64,000 bases of DNA from assembly GCA_964543795.1 (NCBI GenBank), contig CAZIZN010000010.1, positions 124,001 to 188,000 on the forward strand, given 5' to 3'. The stretch comes from JACKIC01 sp964543795 (GTDB taxonomy: Bacteria; Planctomycetota; UBA1135; UBA2386). Position 1 is the first letter of the stretch. The number at the start of each line of letters is the position of its first letter. The notes beneath the pieces were generated by a model. That model was not told where the DNA came from, searched no databases, and was given only the letters and a program-made list of their open reading frames with translations. This document shows, piece by piece, positions 9,032 through 16,963 of the stretch. The position numbers and the translations under genes were made by a program.

Positions 9032-10426
9032 TCACCGCATTCGGATCGCGACCGCGTCGCTGGTCCCGAAGCCGAACGCGTTGGCGCCGGACACGGAGAC
9101 GCTCTGCGCGAAGACCTGCATGCCGTGGATGACCGGGTGCTGCGGCACGTTGATCGTGTAGTTGGCCCGGCCCGCGCTGTCGGTCACGAAGGGGACCGGA
9201 CCGTCCGGAGCCACCAGCAGCCGGCACCCCGGAGCGCCGTAGGGCGCAGCGTCGTAGGGCAACGCACCCACCGGACCCCAGAAGCTGTCACTCCAGCCGA
9301 GCCACAGGATCGCCAACGTATTCGGTTCGGCGTCGCGCAGCTTCAGTGTGAACGACTGCCCCTGCCGCGGCAGACCCTGCCAGCCGATGCGGGGTTCTCT
9401 GCCGAAACCGTTCTGGCAACCGGTGCCGAAGGCTTCGAACGGGCGCCGTGACGCACTCACGAGCTTGCGCAACCCACTGAACCAGCCGAACGCGTACACC
9501 AGCTGGAAGGGGCCCGGCCCCTGCACGGTACGACCATACACGATCGTCACGTCGACCATCCAACAGGGACCGATCGCCGCCATGTCCGTCCAGGGGTCGT
9601 AGGCAAGGCGGATTGGACCTTCCGACTGGTACTGTGGGCCGCCTGGTATCACAAAGGCTGGATTCGCCGGAACCGGCTCGACGAGAGAGGCCTGGCCCGT
9701 CATCAGGTCGATGCGGTAGAGGCCGTCCATCCCCATTGCCAGGATGGTGTCGTCCCGCCCGAGCTGCAACGACAATTGATAGGCCAAGCTCGACGCAACC
9801 GTTGCGATGTACCGAGCTGGCTGCTGCGGAGCGCGCAGATCGATGGCCCAGATCTCGGGATGCTGGTTCGGACTCAGTATCCCGAAATACAAATCCCGGC
9901 CATTGCTGCACACGCTGGTGATGCGCCCGTTCGCATGGACCACAGGGCGCACGTCGTTGCGGACCGTGCTCGCGGCCCCGTTCTGCACGGGGAATCCCAC
10001 GAACAGGAGCTCCCCGTCCGCTTCGAGGAGCCACACCCCGTCGAGGTTGACCGACATATGCGCCCCCCGAGGGTAGTAGGGGTGCGTCGACTGATAGGCG
10101 GCTCCTGGCAACTCCCGGAAAAGGTGTCCCGCATTGGGAAACGGAGCCGGAAGATAAAAGTGTCGCGTCACCCCGAACTCCGTCGTGTAGACGAAGCCGT
10201 CCTTGTCGACCCCCATTCCATCGAGGTGGCCTGATCCCGCGATCGGATCCAGCGCCAGACCTATGAAACTCTGGTCGTAATAAAGGGCGTAATTGTGATC
10301 CGTCGACATGAGCCATCCACCATCAGGCAACTGGCAGCGGGAACCACCGGCGATGAGCGTTACAACCGGCAGCAAAGCGGCCTGCTGCAGAATCCACGCG
10401 AGCTGTCGAACGAGTCCGTTCATCAT
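9032..10426 (-). CDS. Secreted propeller-like protein with recurrent C-terminal module
   Basis: About 464 residues. The start is set at 10426 because AGGAG lies seven bases upstream and a signal peptide follows (LVRQLAWILQQAALLPVVTLI). This ATG overlaps the stop of the upstream gene as ATGA, so the two genes are probably translationally coupled. The middle has repeated short strands such as GMGVDKDGFVYTTEFG and DGLYRIDLMTG, consistent with a beta-propeller. The last 120 residues start at GTGCQNG and run through ALPYDAAPYGAPGC to TSDAVAIRMR. This module recurs in other exported proteins of the window and in the remnant at 8157-8403. No enzyme motif was recognised. Confidence 0.65.
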   Translation of the reverse strand: MMNGLVRQLAWILQQAALLPVVTLIAGGSRCQLPDGGWLMSTDHNYALYYDQSFIGLALDPIAGSGHLDGMGVDKDGFVYTTEFGVTRHFYLPAPFPNAGHLFRELPGAAYQSTHPYYPRGAHMSVNLDGVWLLEADGELLFVGFPVQNGAASTVRNDVRPVVHANGRITSVCSNGRDLYFGILSPNQHPEIWAIDLRAPQQPARYIATVASSLAYQLSLQLGRDDTILAMGMDGLYRIDLMTGQASLVEPVPANPAFVIPGGPQYQSEGPIRLAYDPWTDMAAIGPCWMVDVTIVYGRTVQGPGPFQLVYAFGWFSGLRKLVSASRRPFEAFGTGCQNGFGREPRIGWQGLPRQGQSFTLKLRDAEPNTLAILWLGWSDSFWGPVGALPYDAAPYGAPGCRLLVAPDGPVPFVTDSAGRANYTINVPQHPVIHGMQVFAQSVSVSGANAFGFGTSDAVAIRMR

Positions 10427-12612
10427 GGTGCCACTCCTATCCATGCCCCACGAGAAGCCGCCCAGCGGCCTGTAGCCACACCGTGCACAAGTTCCTCGAC
10501 TACGAGCTGCGCGAACCACAGCTGGCCGGTCGCGCCAAGACTCGGGAAGAAAAACGTGGACTTACCCGGCGAGTTCTGGAAAGCGATCAACGGGTTCGCA
10601 GGGTCGTTGGGATCGAGATTGAGCTCCCCCGAGTTGGTCAGCGGTGTTACCGTCACTTGCGGTGGCACCCAGGCCAAAGTCGGAGCAAGCGGATCTCCAC
10701 CCGAATAGAACAAGGTGTGCCGGTACGTCACCGGTTCTCCGGCAGAGTTGGCCGATGGGTAATGCGCGGCAGACGCGTCCTCGATCAGGTAGGAGGAGCC
10801 GAAACGCGCGGGGCCATACGGCGATGCGATCCTTGGATACATACCCTCTGCTGCAGCACCCGCCGGGAACAGCGTGGCGTTCCAGTAGCGGTTGATGTGG
10901 CCTTGCTGGATCAGGAACGCCAGGGCTCCCACGTCGCCTCCCGATGCGTACAGCACTCCCGAGGGCGCACCGGGATGCACGTCCCAACACCCGTCATACT
11001 GATCGAGAAGCTGCTGCGCCTGACTGCCCGCAACGGGCCGACTCCGCGGCGAAGTGTCGTAGCTGCCGAGCACGATGGGCTGGGCACCGCTTCCCGTCGG
11101 CACCAGGCTGGCCAACGACACGCCATCGTTGTAGTTCGCCAAGTAGCCGGTCCGCCCGATTCCTCGGATGTGGTGCACGATGTCCGAGTTCGTCGACACG
11201 AAACCGACGGGGACGATGTGCGTCGTCGTCGCCTGCGACGACCACGAATCGGGAGCCGCCCCGATGCCGAGCACGTAGGCGAACCGCTCGAAGTTCCTGC
11301 CAGTGGATGGGAACGCGGGAGTCCCCGCCTGCTCCTGCACGAACCAGAAGGCAGCGGCCCCCCCCGTGGCGTCGAAGTAGCAGCTGTGGCCACTGGATGG
11401 CGGGCTGAGCATGCTGCTCAGAACCGTCGGAGTCGCGCTGGCGATGGGCAGCCGGAACACCCTGACGTCAGGACTTCCTGCGGACACGACGAACAGCCTG
11501 TCGCCGACGGGCATGGCGTCGTGCGGATTACCTGTGAAAAGAGGTAAGGCGTAGTCCAGCACCAAGGTTCCGGACAAGGCGCCGCCCGCCAAAATCTGGA
11601 TACCGCGCACCCGTCGCTGACCGTCGTCGCATACCCAGATCTGCGAACGACTGCTATCGATATAAATGGAGTGCTGGTGTTCCAACAGTGGACTCACGGG
11701 CGGGGATGCACTGGAACCATCCCACCAGTAGCTCGGGCTCGTCGGATCTGGCTGGAGATTCCCGCCCGTTGGATTGCGCCGCAACGGGATCACCCAGATG
11801 CCGTGCCGCCGTGTGTTCGTCGAGTACAAGAACCACTTGTCCGAGGCTGAGTCGTACCATGCGACCGCCTCCCGGTTCGTAGCGTTCTTGGTCGTGTACG
11901 GATAGGGGAACACCGGATGCGAGGGGGCGTAGGAGTTCGCCTGCAGGTAGGTCGTGCCGTTCCAGCCATTCGCGAGTTGGTCGATCGCGAAGTTCATCGA
12001 CAGGGGCAATTGCGGCGCCACCGGAAACCCGACAGGAACCGGCCTGCCCGGATAAGAAGGGTGGCCGGCCAGCAGGTAGCTCCAATCCGTCTCCTCAATC
12101 CACTCAACCGGGTTCGAAGCCGGGAGCACGACCTTGCTCGCTGAAGCACTCCATGCCACGCCGCCGAACACGCCAGACCGTGGTGTCGCATCGATGATGT
12201 GGATGCCATCACCGCGGCAGGCGATGAAGTACTCCCGGTCGTCGTTAGGGCTGGCCGTCCCCATCGTGTCCACGAAACCGAACACCCCGGACTGACGAAC
12301 GAACGGGTCGCCTACTGGGCGCTGGCCTGGATCGGCGGATCCCCAAGGACCGGCCGGGCGCGGCCAACCGGCCAGCGGCAAGAAGACGGAGGAAGTTGGA
12401 CTCCCGGGCATGGTGGGCACCCACGAAGGGTAGACCTGCGCCGCTGCAGGGCGACCTGGGGATGCTACCAGAAGCAGCGTGAGCAGCACCCCGGCAGAGC
12501 TTGGCCAGACCGGCCGAGGCGAAACAACCCGCTCGGCCAGCTTGCCGAGGCACTCGGAGGACAGCGGCCGGAACGGGATGCGACGGGCTGCACTGACAGG
12601 CGAGCGTGGCAT
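10423..12612 (-). CDS. Large secreted protein, probable beta-propeller
   Basis: About 729 residues. The start at 12612 has a GAGGAG ribosome site; an ATG at 12639 in the same frame is less well placed. The open frame extends far upstream through unrelated sequence, which was discarded. The N-terminus has a late hydrophobic stretch (SSAGVLLTLLLVASPGRPAAAQ) fitting a signal peptide with a long basic n-region. The body has propeller-like strands (YFIACRGDGIHIIDATP, SGVFGFVDTMG) vaguely like LVIVD or choice-of-anchor proteins, but I cannot assign a family. The stop overlaps the start of the next gene by ATGA. The two proteins are probably made together and exported. Confidence 0.6.
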   Translation of the reverse strand: MPRSPVSAARRIPFRPLSSECLGKLAERVVSPRPVWPSSAGVLLTLLLVASPGRPAAAQVYPSWVPTMPGSPTSSVFLPLAGWPRPAGPWGSADPGQRPVGDPFVRQSGVFGFVDTMGTASPNDDREYFIACRGDGIHIIDATPRSGVFGGVAWSASASKVVLPASNPVEWIEETDWSYLLAGHPSYPGRPVPVGFPVAPQLPLSMNFAIDQLANGWNGTTYLQANSYAPSHPVFPYPYTTKNATNREAVAWYDSASDKWFLYSTNTRRHGIWVIPLRRNPTGGNLQPDPTSPSYWWDGSSASPPVSPLLEHQHSIYIDSSRSQIWVCDDGQRRVRGIQILAGGALSGTLVLDYALPLFTGNPHDAMPVGDRLFVVSAGSPDVRVFRLPIASATPTVLSSMLSPPSSGHSCYFDATGGAAAFWFVQEQAGTPAFPSTGRNFERFAYVLGIGAAPDSWSSQATTTHIVPVGFVSTNSDIVHHIRGIGRTGYLANYNDGVSLASLVPTGSGAQPIVLGSYDTSPRSRPVAGSQAQQLLDQYDGCWDVHPGAPSGVLYASGGDVGALAFLIQQGHINRYWNATLFPAGAAAEGMYPRIASPYGPARFGSSYLIEDASAAHYPSANSAGEPVTYRHTLFYSGGDPLAPTLAWVPPQVTVTPLTNSGELNLDPNDPANPLIAFQNSPGKSTFFFPSLGATGQLWFAQLVVEELVHGVATGRWAASRGAWIGVAP

Positions 12613-12920
12613 GCGATGATCTCCTCGAGCAACTGACATGAGGGATGGCCCTACCTGCGGCAGCAGGTGCGGGGCACTCCCCCTGGGTCCAAGACACTCC
12701 GACGGCGACCGGGCGGCACGGCCGCGAACACGCGCCAAGAAATGCCCCATCAGCCCGGCCCCCGCCGCGCAACCGCCGGCGCCGGTGGCACGTAGACCTG
12801 CCGCACGGCAGCGGCGAAGTGCTGCAGGAACCCCTCGACCACCACGGCGACGAAGTAACCGTTGTACGGATCGCCGAGATCCGTCCAGCCGTGCTCGTCC
12901 GCCGCTCCCGCCGCCGGGCC
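12613..12920. other. Intergenic region, 308 bp, no gene seen
   Basis: Lies between the start of the secreted-protein pair and the end of the toroid-protein gene, all on the minus strand. It must contain the leader and probably the promoter of the 12612 gene, but no convincing -35/-10 boxes or hairpin were found. Open frames crossing it have no recognisable content. Confidence 0.4.
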
Positions 12921-14417
12921 TCACCGCGCCCCGGGAAGAAGTCGCGTGTACCGGTAGTAGGCCTCGAGCGTCAGGGTCAGCATCGCGGTGGTGTAGACGC
13001 GGCCGCCGTCCTCGCCCCAGACGCCCACGGGATCCCACGAGCCGCGCCGGTTGCCCTCGCGGTGCTGCGTCTTGACGACCGCGGCGTCGAGCGCCTTCGA
13101 CCACTCCTTCCACTCGCTGCCGCCGATCTGGAACAGCGCGTAGCTGGCGTAGTACCAGTAGTAGGGATCGATCGTGCCGGCCTTCTCGTCCCAGACGGGC
13201 TTCTTGGCCAGGAGCCGCCGCGTGGCGCCGCGCATGCACTCCTTCTCGCGCGGATCCTGACCGAGGAAGAACCGGCAGAACAGGCCCGCCGCGGTCAGCG
13301 CCTCGGTCTTCTCGGCCGGGAACCGCGTCGCGTGGTCCCCCATCTTGCGTGCGCTCGGCTGGCCCATGCGGCTGTAGCCGCAGTGGCCGTCGGGCGCGGT
13401 GCAGGAATCGAGGAACACCGCCGCGCACTGCAGTGCGTTGCGATCGACGGTGAGCCCCCAGTGCTCGCCGCTCGACAGCGCCATGATCGCCCAGCAGGTC
13501 ACCGACGTGTCGTTGTCGCCGTCGCGCGGTTGGTAGCGCCAGGCGCCGTACGGGTTCCGGTGCGCCTGCAGGTAGTCGATGCCGCGCTGCGCCACGGGCT
13601 CCAGCAGCTTGTACTTCGAGTAGCCGTAGGCCTCGCACATCGCGTAGGCCGCGATCGCGTGGTCGTAGATGAAGTCGCTGCTCGACGCCGGCCCGAAGCG
13701 GCCCTCGGGCCCCTGCTGGTCGCGCAGCCAGAGCACGGCGCGGCGCACGTTCTCGCGGTAGCTGCCGATCCGCATCGAGTTGCCGTCGCCGAGGAACGCC
13801 AGGAGCGCCAGCGCCGTGACGCCGACGTCGTGCACCGGGCTGCCCGGTCCGTCGCAGGGTTCGCCTGTGACGTCGTGCTTCATGAAGCCGTCGCAGTCCC
13901 AGCGGCCGTCGGCATCCTGGTGACGCGCGAGCCATTCGAGGGCCGGCTCGATGACGCCCGGGGGCACACCCGACTTGCGGCCGCCGGGCCCGCAGCCGCG
14001 CCCGGCGATGCGACCGGCGGCGCCGCCCGCCATGCCCAGGGCGGGGTTCCACGCGTGGTGGTCGTGCACCGACTCGACCGGCGAATCGGCCTCGCTCGTC
14101 GCGTCGCTCTCCGACTCGCGCTCGGCGATCTCGGTCGGATCGCTCGTCTCGACGACCGTCGGGTCGGGCTCGACGATCGGCTCGGGCGGCTCGATCGGCG
14201 GCTGCTCGACCGGCTCCGGCTGTTCGAGCGGCTGCAGCGTCACGGCGTTCTCCGGCTTCTTGGGCCCTTCGGCGGGCACCAGCACCCACAGCAGCAGCAG
14301 CGCGAGCGCGTGCAGCGCCGCCGACAGCGCGAGCCACGGCGCCCGCCGCAGCTGCTCGGCCATCAACTCGTGGAACGACTCCGTCTCGGTACGGACCGGT
14401 GGCGCGATGGATTGCAT
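12921..14417 (-). CDS. Membrane-anchored alpha/alpha-toroid (prenyltransferase/squalene-oxidase repeat) protein
   Basis: A 498-residue protein with AAGGAG correctly placed before the ATG at 14417. It has one membrane helix at about residues 30-49 (SAALHALALLLLWVLV), then a Pro/Glu-rich linker (residues 55-115) like that of TonB-type proteins. The C-terminal two thirds hold repeats of the terpenoid-cyclase/prenyltransferase toroid: WLARHQDADGRWDCDGF, WLRDQQGPEGRFG, YLQAHRNPYGAWRYQ, FLDSCTAPDGHCGY. The QDADGRW-type motifs are QW-like, but no DXDD or DCTAE catalytic motif was seen, so a cyclase function is not supported. Such proteins are abundant in planctomycetes with unknown function. A second toroid protein lies at 34794-36617. 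Confidence 0.8.
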   Translation of the reverse strand: MQSIAPPVRTETESFHELMAEQLRRAPWLALSAALHALALLLLWVLVPAEGPKKPENAVTLQPLEQPEPVEQPPIEPPEPIVEPDPTVVETSDPTEIAERESESDATSEADSPVESVHDHHAWNPALGMAGGAAGRIAGRGCGPGGRKSGVPPGVIEPALEWLARHQDADGRWDCDGFMKHDVTGEPCDGPGSPVHDVGVTALALLAFLGDGNSMRIGSYRENVRRAVLWLRDQQGPEGRFGPASSSDFIYDHAIAAYAMCEAYGYSKYKLLEPVAQRGIDYLQAHRNPYGAWRYQPRDGDNDTSVTCWAIMALSSGEHWGLTVDRNALQCAAVFLDSCTAPDGHCGYSRMGQPSARKMGDHATRFPAEKTEALTAAGLFCRFFLGQDPREKECMRGATRRLLAKKPVWDEKAGTIDPYYWYYASYALFQIGGSEWKEWSKALDAAVVKTQHREGNRRGSWDPVGVWGEDGGRVYTTAMLTLTLEAYYRYTRLLPGAR

Positions 14418-14647
14418 GAGAGCTCCTTCGTGGAGTGGCGCGTGCGAAGAGGGCGACGCGCGGCTGGCGATGACAACGCCGACGCTCGCGAACGGATCAG
14501 TCGTGCGTCGCGGATTTCTGCGACTGAACCGCGCGTGGACCGCGGCGTTGGTAGCCGCGTTCGTGCGTCACTCGGCGCCGCAGCCGCCTGTGCCACCGTG
14601 CGGAACGGACGGCGGCGTGGCGGTGTCCACGCGTCTCGCGCACTGGG

Positions 14648-15859
14648 TCACGGCAGCATCGACAGCAGCGTGGTCGCCGGGACGATGCACGGGTCGGAAC
14701 GCGTGAACGGATCGACGGCGACGAACGGCGCATCGACGACGACCTGCAGGGCATGCCTGGCCTTGGTCTGTTGCTGGTAGTAGGCGAGCGACGGCGACAA
14801 TGCTGCGCTGCTGCTCTTCACCTCGACGAGGAACCACGGCTTGCCGTCACGCACGACACAGAAGTCGACCTCGCGGTGGTTCTTGTCGCGCAGGTAGCGC
14901 AGCTCGAAGCGCCCGAGCCCGAGGTCCTCCCACATCTGCACCGCCTTCAGCAGATGGCACGCCACGAAGGTCTCTGCGCGCGCCCCGGGATCCTCGATGC
15001 CCGACCAATCACTCAGGTACCACTTCGGCTCCTTGCGCAGCGACTTGGTGACGTTCTTGAACCACGGACGGACGAGGAATCCATGATGCAGGTGGATCAG
15101 CAGGTCGACCCAGCGCCGCGCCGTGTCGACCGTGACGTTCACGGTGCTCGCGAGTTCGCTGTAGGAAAGGCTCCCGCCCGAGCGGGCCTGCAGCAGCTGC
15201 TCCATCACCTCGAGTTGGCCGATCTCCTGCACTCGCGAGAGATCGCGCACGTCCTCGCGCACGAGTTGGTGTCGGCGCAGTTCACGCCAACGGTTCCCGA
15301 ACCGGGGGTCCTTCAGGAACGGCTCTGGGAAACCTCCGCGCGAGAACAGTCGATCGAACGTGTCGCGCGGCAACTCCTGCGGGGCGACGAGAGCCTCGTC
15401 GTTCACGTCCTGCCGCAGCAACTCGCCGACGGTGAGCGGCCCCATGCGATACAGCAGGTAGCGCCCCATCAGGCTGTCGCCGCCGCGCCGGTAGACGTCG
15501 AGCCGCGCACTCCCCGTGACTGCGATGCACACCCGCTCGCCGAAGCCGTCGTAGAAGCCTTTGAGGAACTGCTTCCACCGGGCGTGCTTGTGGATCTCGT
15601 CGAACACCACGAGCGGACGGTCCGCGCGCAGCCGCTCGAGTTGCAGTGATCGGGCGACCGCCTTGGGCCCCTCCAGAAGCAGCGCCCGATCGCCCTGATC
15701 GTCCCAGTTGAAGTAGCTGGCGTCGGGGTCGATGCCGCGACAGACCGTGGTCTTGCCGACCTGGCGAGGCCCCGCGAGCAGGGCCATCTGCCGGTGCTCC
15801 GCGAAATGTCGTCGGAGGACTGCGGTGTAGGTGCGGGGCGCGATCTGGGGCAGGACCAT
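14648..15859 (-). CDS. AAA-family ATPase with C-terminal DUF4143 domain
   Basis: A 403-residue protein. Walker A is at residues 30-37 (GPRQVGKT) and Walker B at LVVFDEIHK, with the sensor VTGSARLDVYRRGGDSLMGR following: the AAA_14 ATPase signature. The C-terminal half has a winged-helix segment (SYSELASTVNVTVDTARRWV). It then has a DUF4143 part with a PD-(D/E)XK-like EVDFCVV...FLVEVKSS, a nuclease-fold core whose acidic and Lys residues are present. The family is widespread and strain-variable, and its role is unresolved. The start codon sits inside a long palindrome (15854-15915). It has no operon partner and is a plausible recent acquisition. Confidence 0.85.
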   Translation of the reverse strand: MVLPQIAPRTYTAVLRRHFAEHRQMALLAGPRQVGKTTVCRGIDPDASYFNWDDQGDRALLLEGPKAVARSLQLERLRADRPLVVFDEIHKHARWKQFLKGFYDGFGERVCIAVTGSARLDVYRRGGDSLMGRYLLYRMGPLTVGELLRQDVNDEALVAPQELPRDTFDRLFSRGGFPEPFLKDPRFGNRWRELRRHQLVREDVRDLSRVQEIGQLEVMEQLLQARSGGSLSYSELASTVNVTVDTARRWVDLLIHLHHGFLVRPWFKNVTKSLRKEPKWYLSDWSGIEDPGARAETFVACHLLKAVQMWEDLGLGRFELRYLRDKNHREVDFCVVRDGKPWFLVEVKSSSAALSPSLAYYQQQTKARHALQVVVDAPFVAVDPFTRSDPCIVPATTLLSMLP

Positions 15860-15915
15860 TTTCGTGGCAATCGTAAAACAGTCCGGACCAATTTACGACA
15901 GTGTCGAAAATGGTC
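15854..15915. repeat. 62-bp interrupted palindrome over the ATPase start codon
   Basis: The outer arms GACCATTTTCG (15854-15864) and CGAAAATGGTC (15905-15915) are perfect 11-bp inverted repeats. The inner arms TCGTAAA (15871-15877) and TTTACGA (15892-15898) are a nested 7-bp pair. The complement of the left arm contains the ATG of the AAA/DUF4143 gene (15857-15859). The element is strikingly A/T-rich for this GC-rich DNA. It could be an autoregulatory operator, a translational control hairpin or the end of a mobile unit. Confidence 0.7.
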
Positions 15916-15966
15916 CGCGCGGCGCCGCGCCGCGCCGGCGCACCGCGAATCCCCGCACGGACCCTC

Positions 15967-16947
15967 CTACCGACAGGCCGCCAGCGCCCGCGCCACGAAC
16001 ACCGGCGCCACCTTGCGGCGCCAGTAGACGTCGAGATCCGTGTTGTCCATCGTGCGCGTCGGCTTCATCGCCGCCGCACCCGCCGCCGCGATCGCCTCGT
16101 CGGTGAGCTTCCTGCCGACCAGCAGCTGCTCGCTCTCGGTCGCGGGAATCGCGTACGAACCCGCGCCGCCGAGCCGGATGTTGGCCTTCGTCACGACGCC
16201 GTCGCCGTCGGTCCAGACGCACGCGCCCACGCCGAGCACCGGGAAGTCGTAGGTGTCGCGCCGCCGCAGCTTCAGGTAGCTGGCCTTCCACGGCCCCGAC
16301 GGCGGCAGGTAGAGGTAGGTCAGCAGCTCTTCGGGCCGCTTGGTCAGGTACTGGATGCCGTCGTCGCGGTAGAGGTCGGCTGCGCGCAGGCGGCGAGTGC
16401 CGTCCTTGCCGACGAGTTCGACGTCGGCCTCCAGGGCGCAGACGACCGGCACCGTGTCGCTGCTCTGCACGGCCCAGCAGCGCGGGCTGCCCGGCGCGAC
16501 CCAGCAGATCGCGCCGTCCTTCTTCATGCAGAAGTCGATCGACTCACGCCACTCGTGCGACTGGTCGTAGTAGGTGCAGCGCGTGTCGAGCAGCAGGTTG
16601 CCGCCGATCGTGCCCATGTTGCGCAGCAGCGGTGTGCTGACCTCGCGCGCCGCGTGTGCCAAGGCCGGGTGGTGCTCTCGCAGGTAGGGGTCGTGCTCGA
16701 TCGTCGCGAGCTTGACGAGCGCGCCGATGCGCACGCCGCCCGACGGGTGCACTTCGATCCGGTCGATGCCGGGCACGTCCTGCAGCGAGATCACGTGCGT
16801 CGGCGTCTGGTGCCGGCGCTTCATGTTCGGATACAGATCGGTGCCGCCGGCTACGTACATCGCGTCCTTGCCGTGCTCGCAAGCGATGCGAACGGCCTCG
16901 GCCGCGGTCTTCGGTCGGTGGTAGGTGAACGGTGGCAGTCGCAGCAT
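15967..16947 (-). CDS. hcrB: Molybdenum hydroxylase FAD subunit, 4-hydroxybenzoyl-CoA reductase beta type
   Basis: A 326-residue FAD-binding subunit of the CoxM/XdhB family (AGGTDLYPNMK and NMGTIGGNLL flavin motifs). It carries an insertion with Cys124, Cys140, Cys148 and Cys157, that is C-x15-C-x7-C-x8-C. From memory this is the spacing of the extra [4Fe-4S] site in Thauera HcrB; ordinary xanthine dehydrogenase FAD subunits lack this loop. That makes the hydroxybenzoyl-CoA reductase (HCR) type likely, an enzyme that removes the para-hydroxyl of 4-hydroxybenzoyl-CoA with low-potential electrons. It is the third gene of a C-A-B operon, 16 bp after hcrA. No CoA ligase or ferredoxin gene is nearby, so the real substrate is open. 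Confidence 0.8.
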   Translation of the reverse strand: MLRLPPFTYHRPKTAAEAVRIACEHGKDAMYVAGGTDLYPNMKRRHQTPTHVISLQDVPGIDRIEVHPSGGVRIGALVKLATIEHDPYLREHHPALAHAAREVSTPLLRNMGTIGGNLLLDTRCTYYDQSHEWRESIDFCMKKDGAICWVAPGSPRCWAVQSSDTVPVVCALEADVELVGKDGTRRLRAADLYRDDGIQYLTKRPEELLTYLYLPPSGPWKASYLKLRRRDTYDFPVLGVGACVWTDGDGVVTKANIRLGGAGSYAIPATESEQLLVGRKLTDEAIAAAGAAAMKPTRTMDNTDLDVYWRRKVAPVFVARALAACR

Positions 16948-16963
16948 CGTCTGGTCCCTCGTC

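Noticed and set aside
12640..14337. Upstream extension of the 10423-12612 reading frame
   Set aside because: It runs antisense-like through the toroid-protein gene in another frame and lacks homology; a start with ribosome site lies at 12612.
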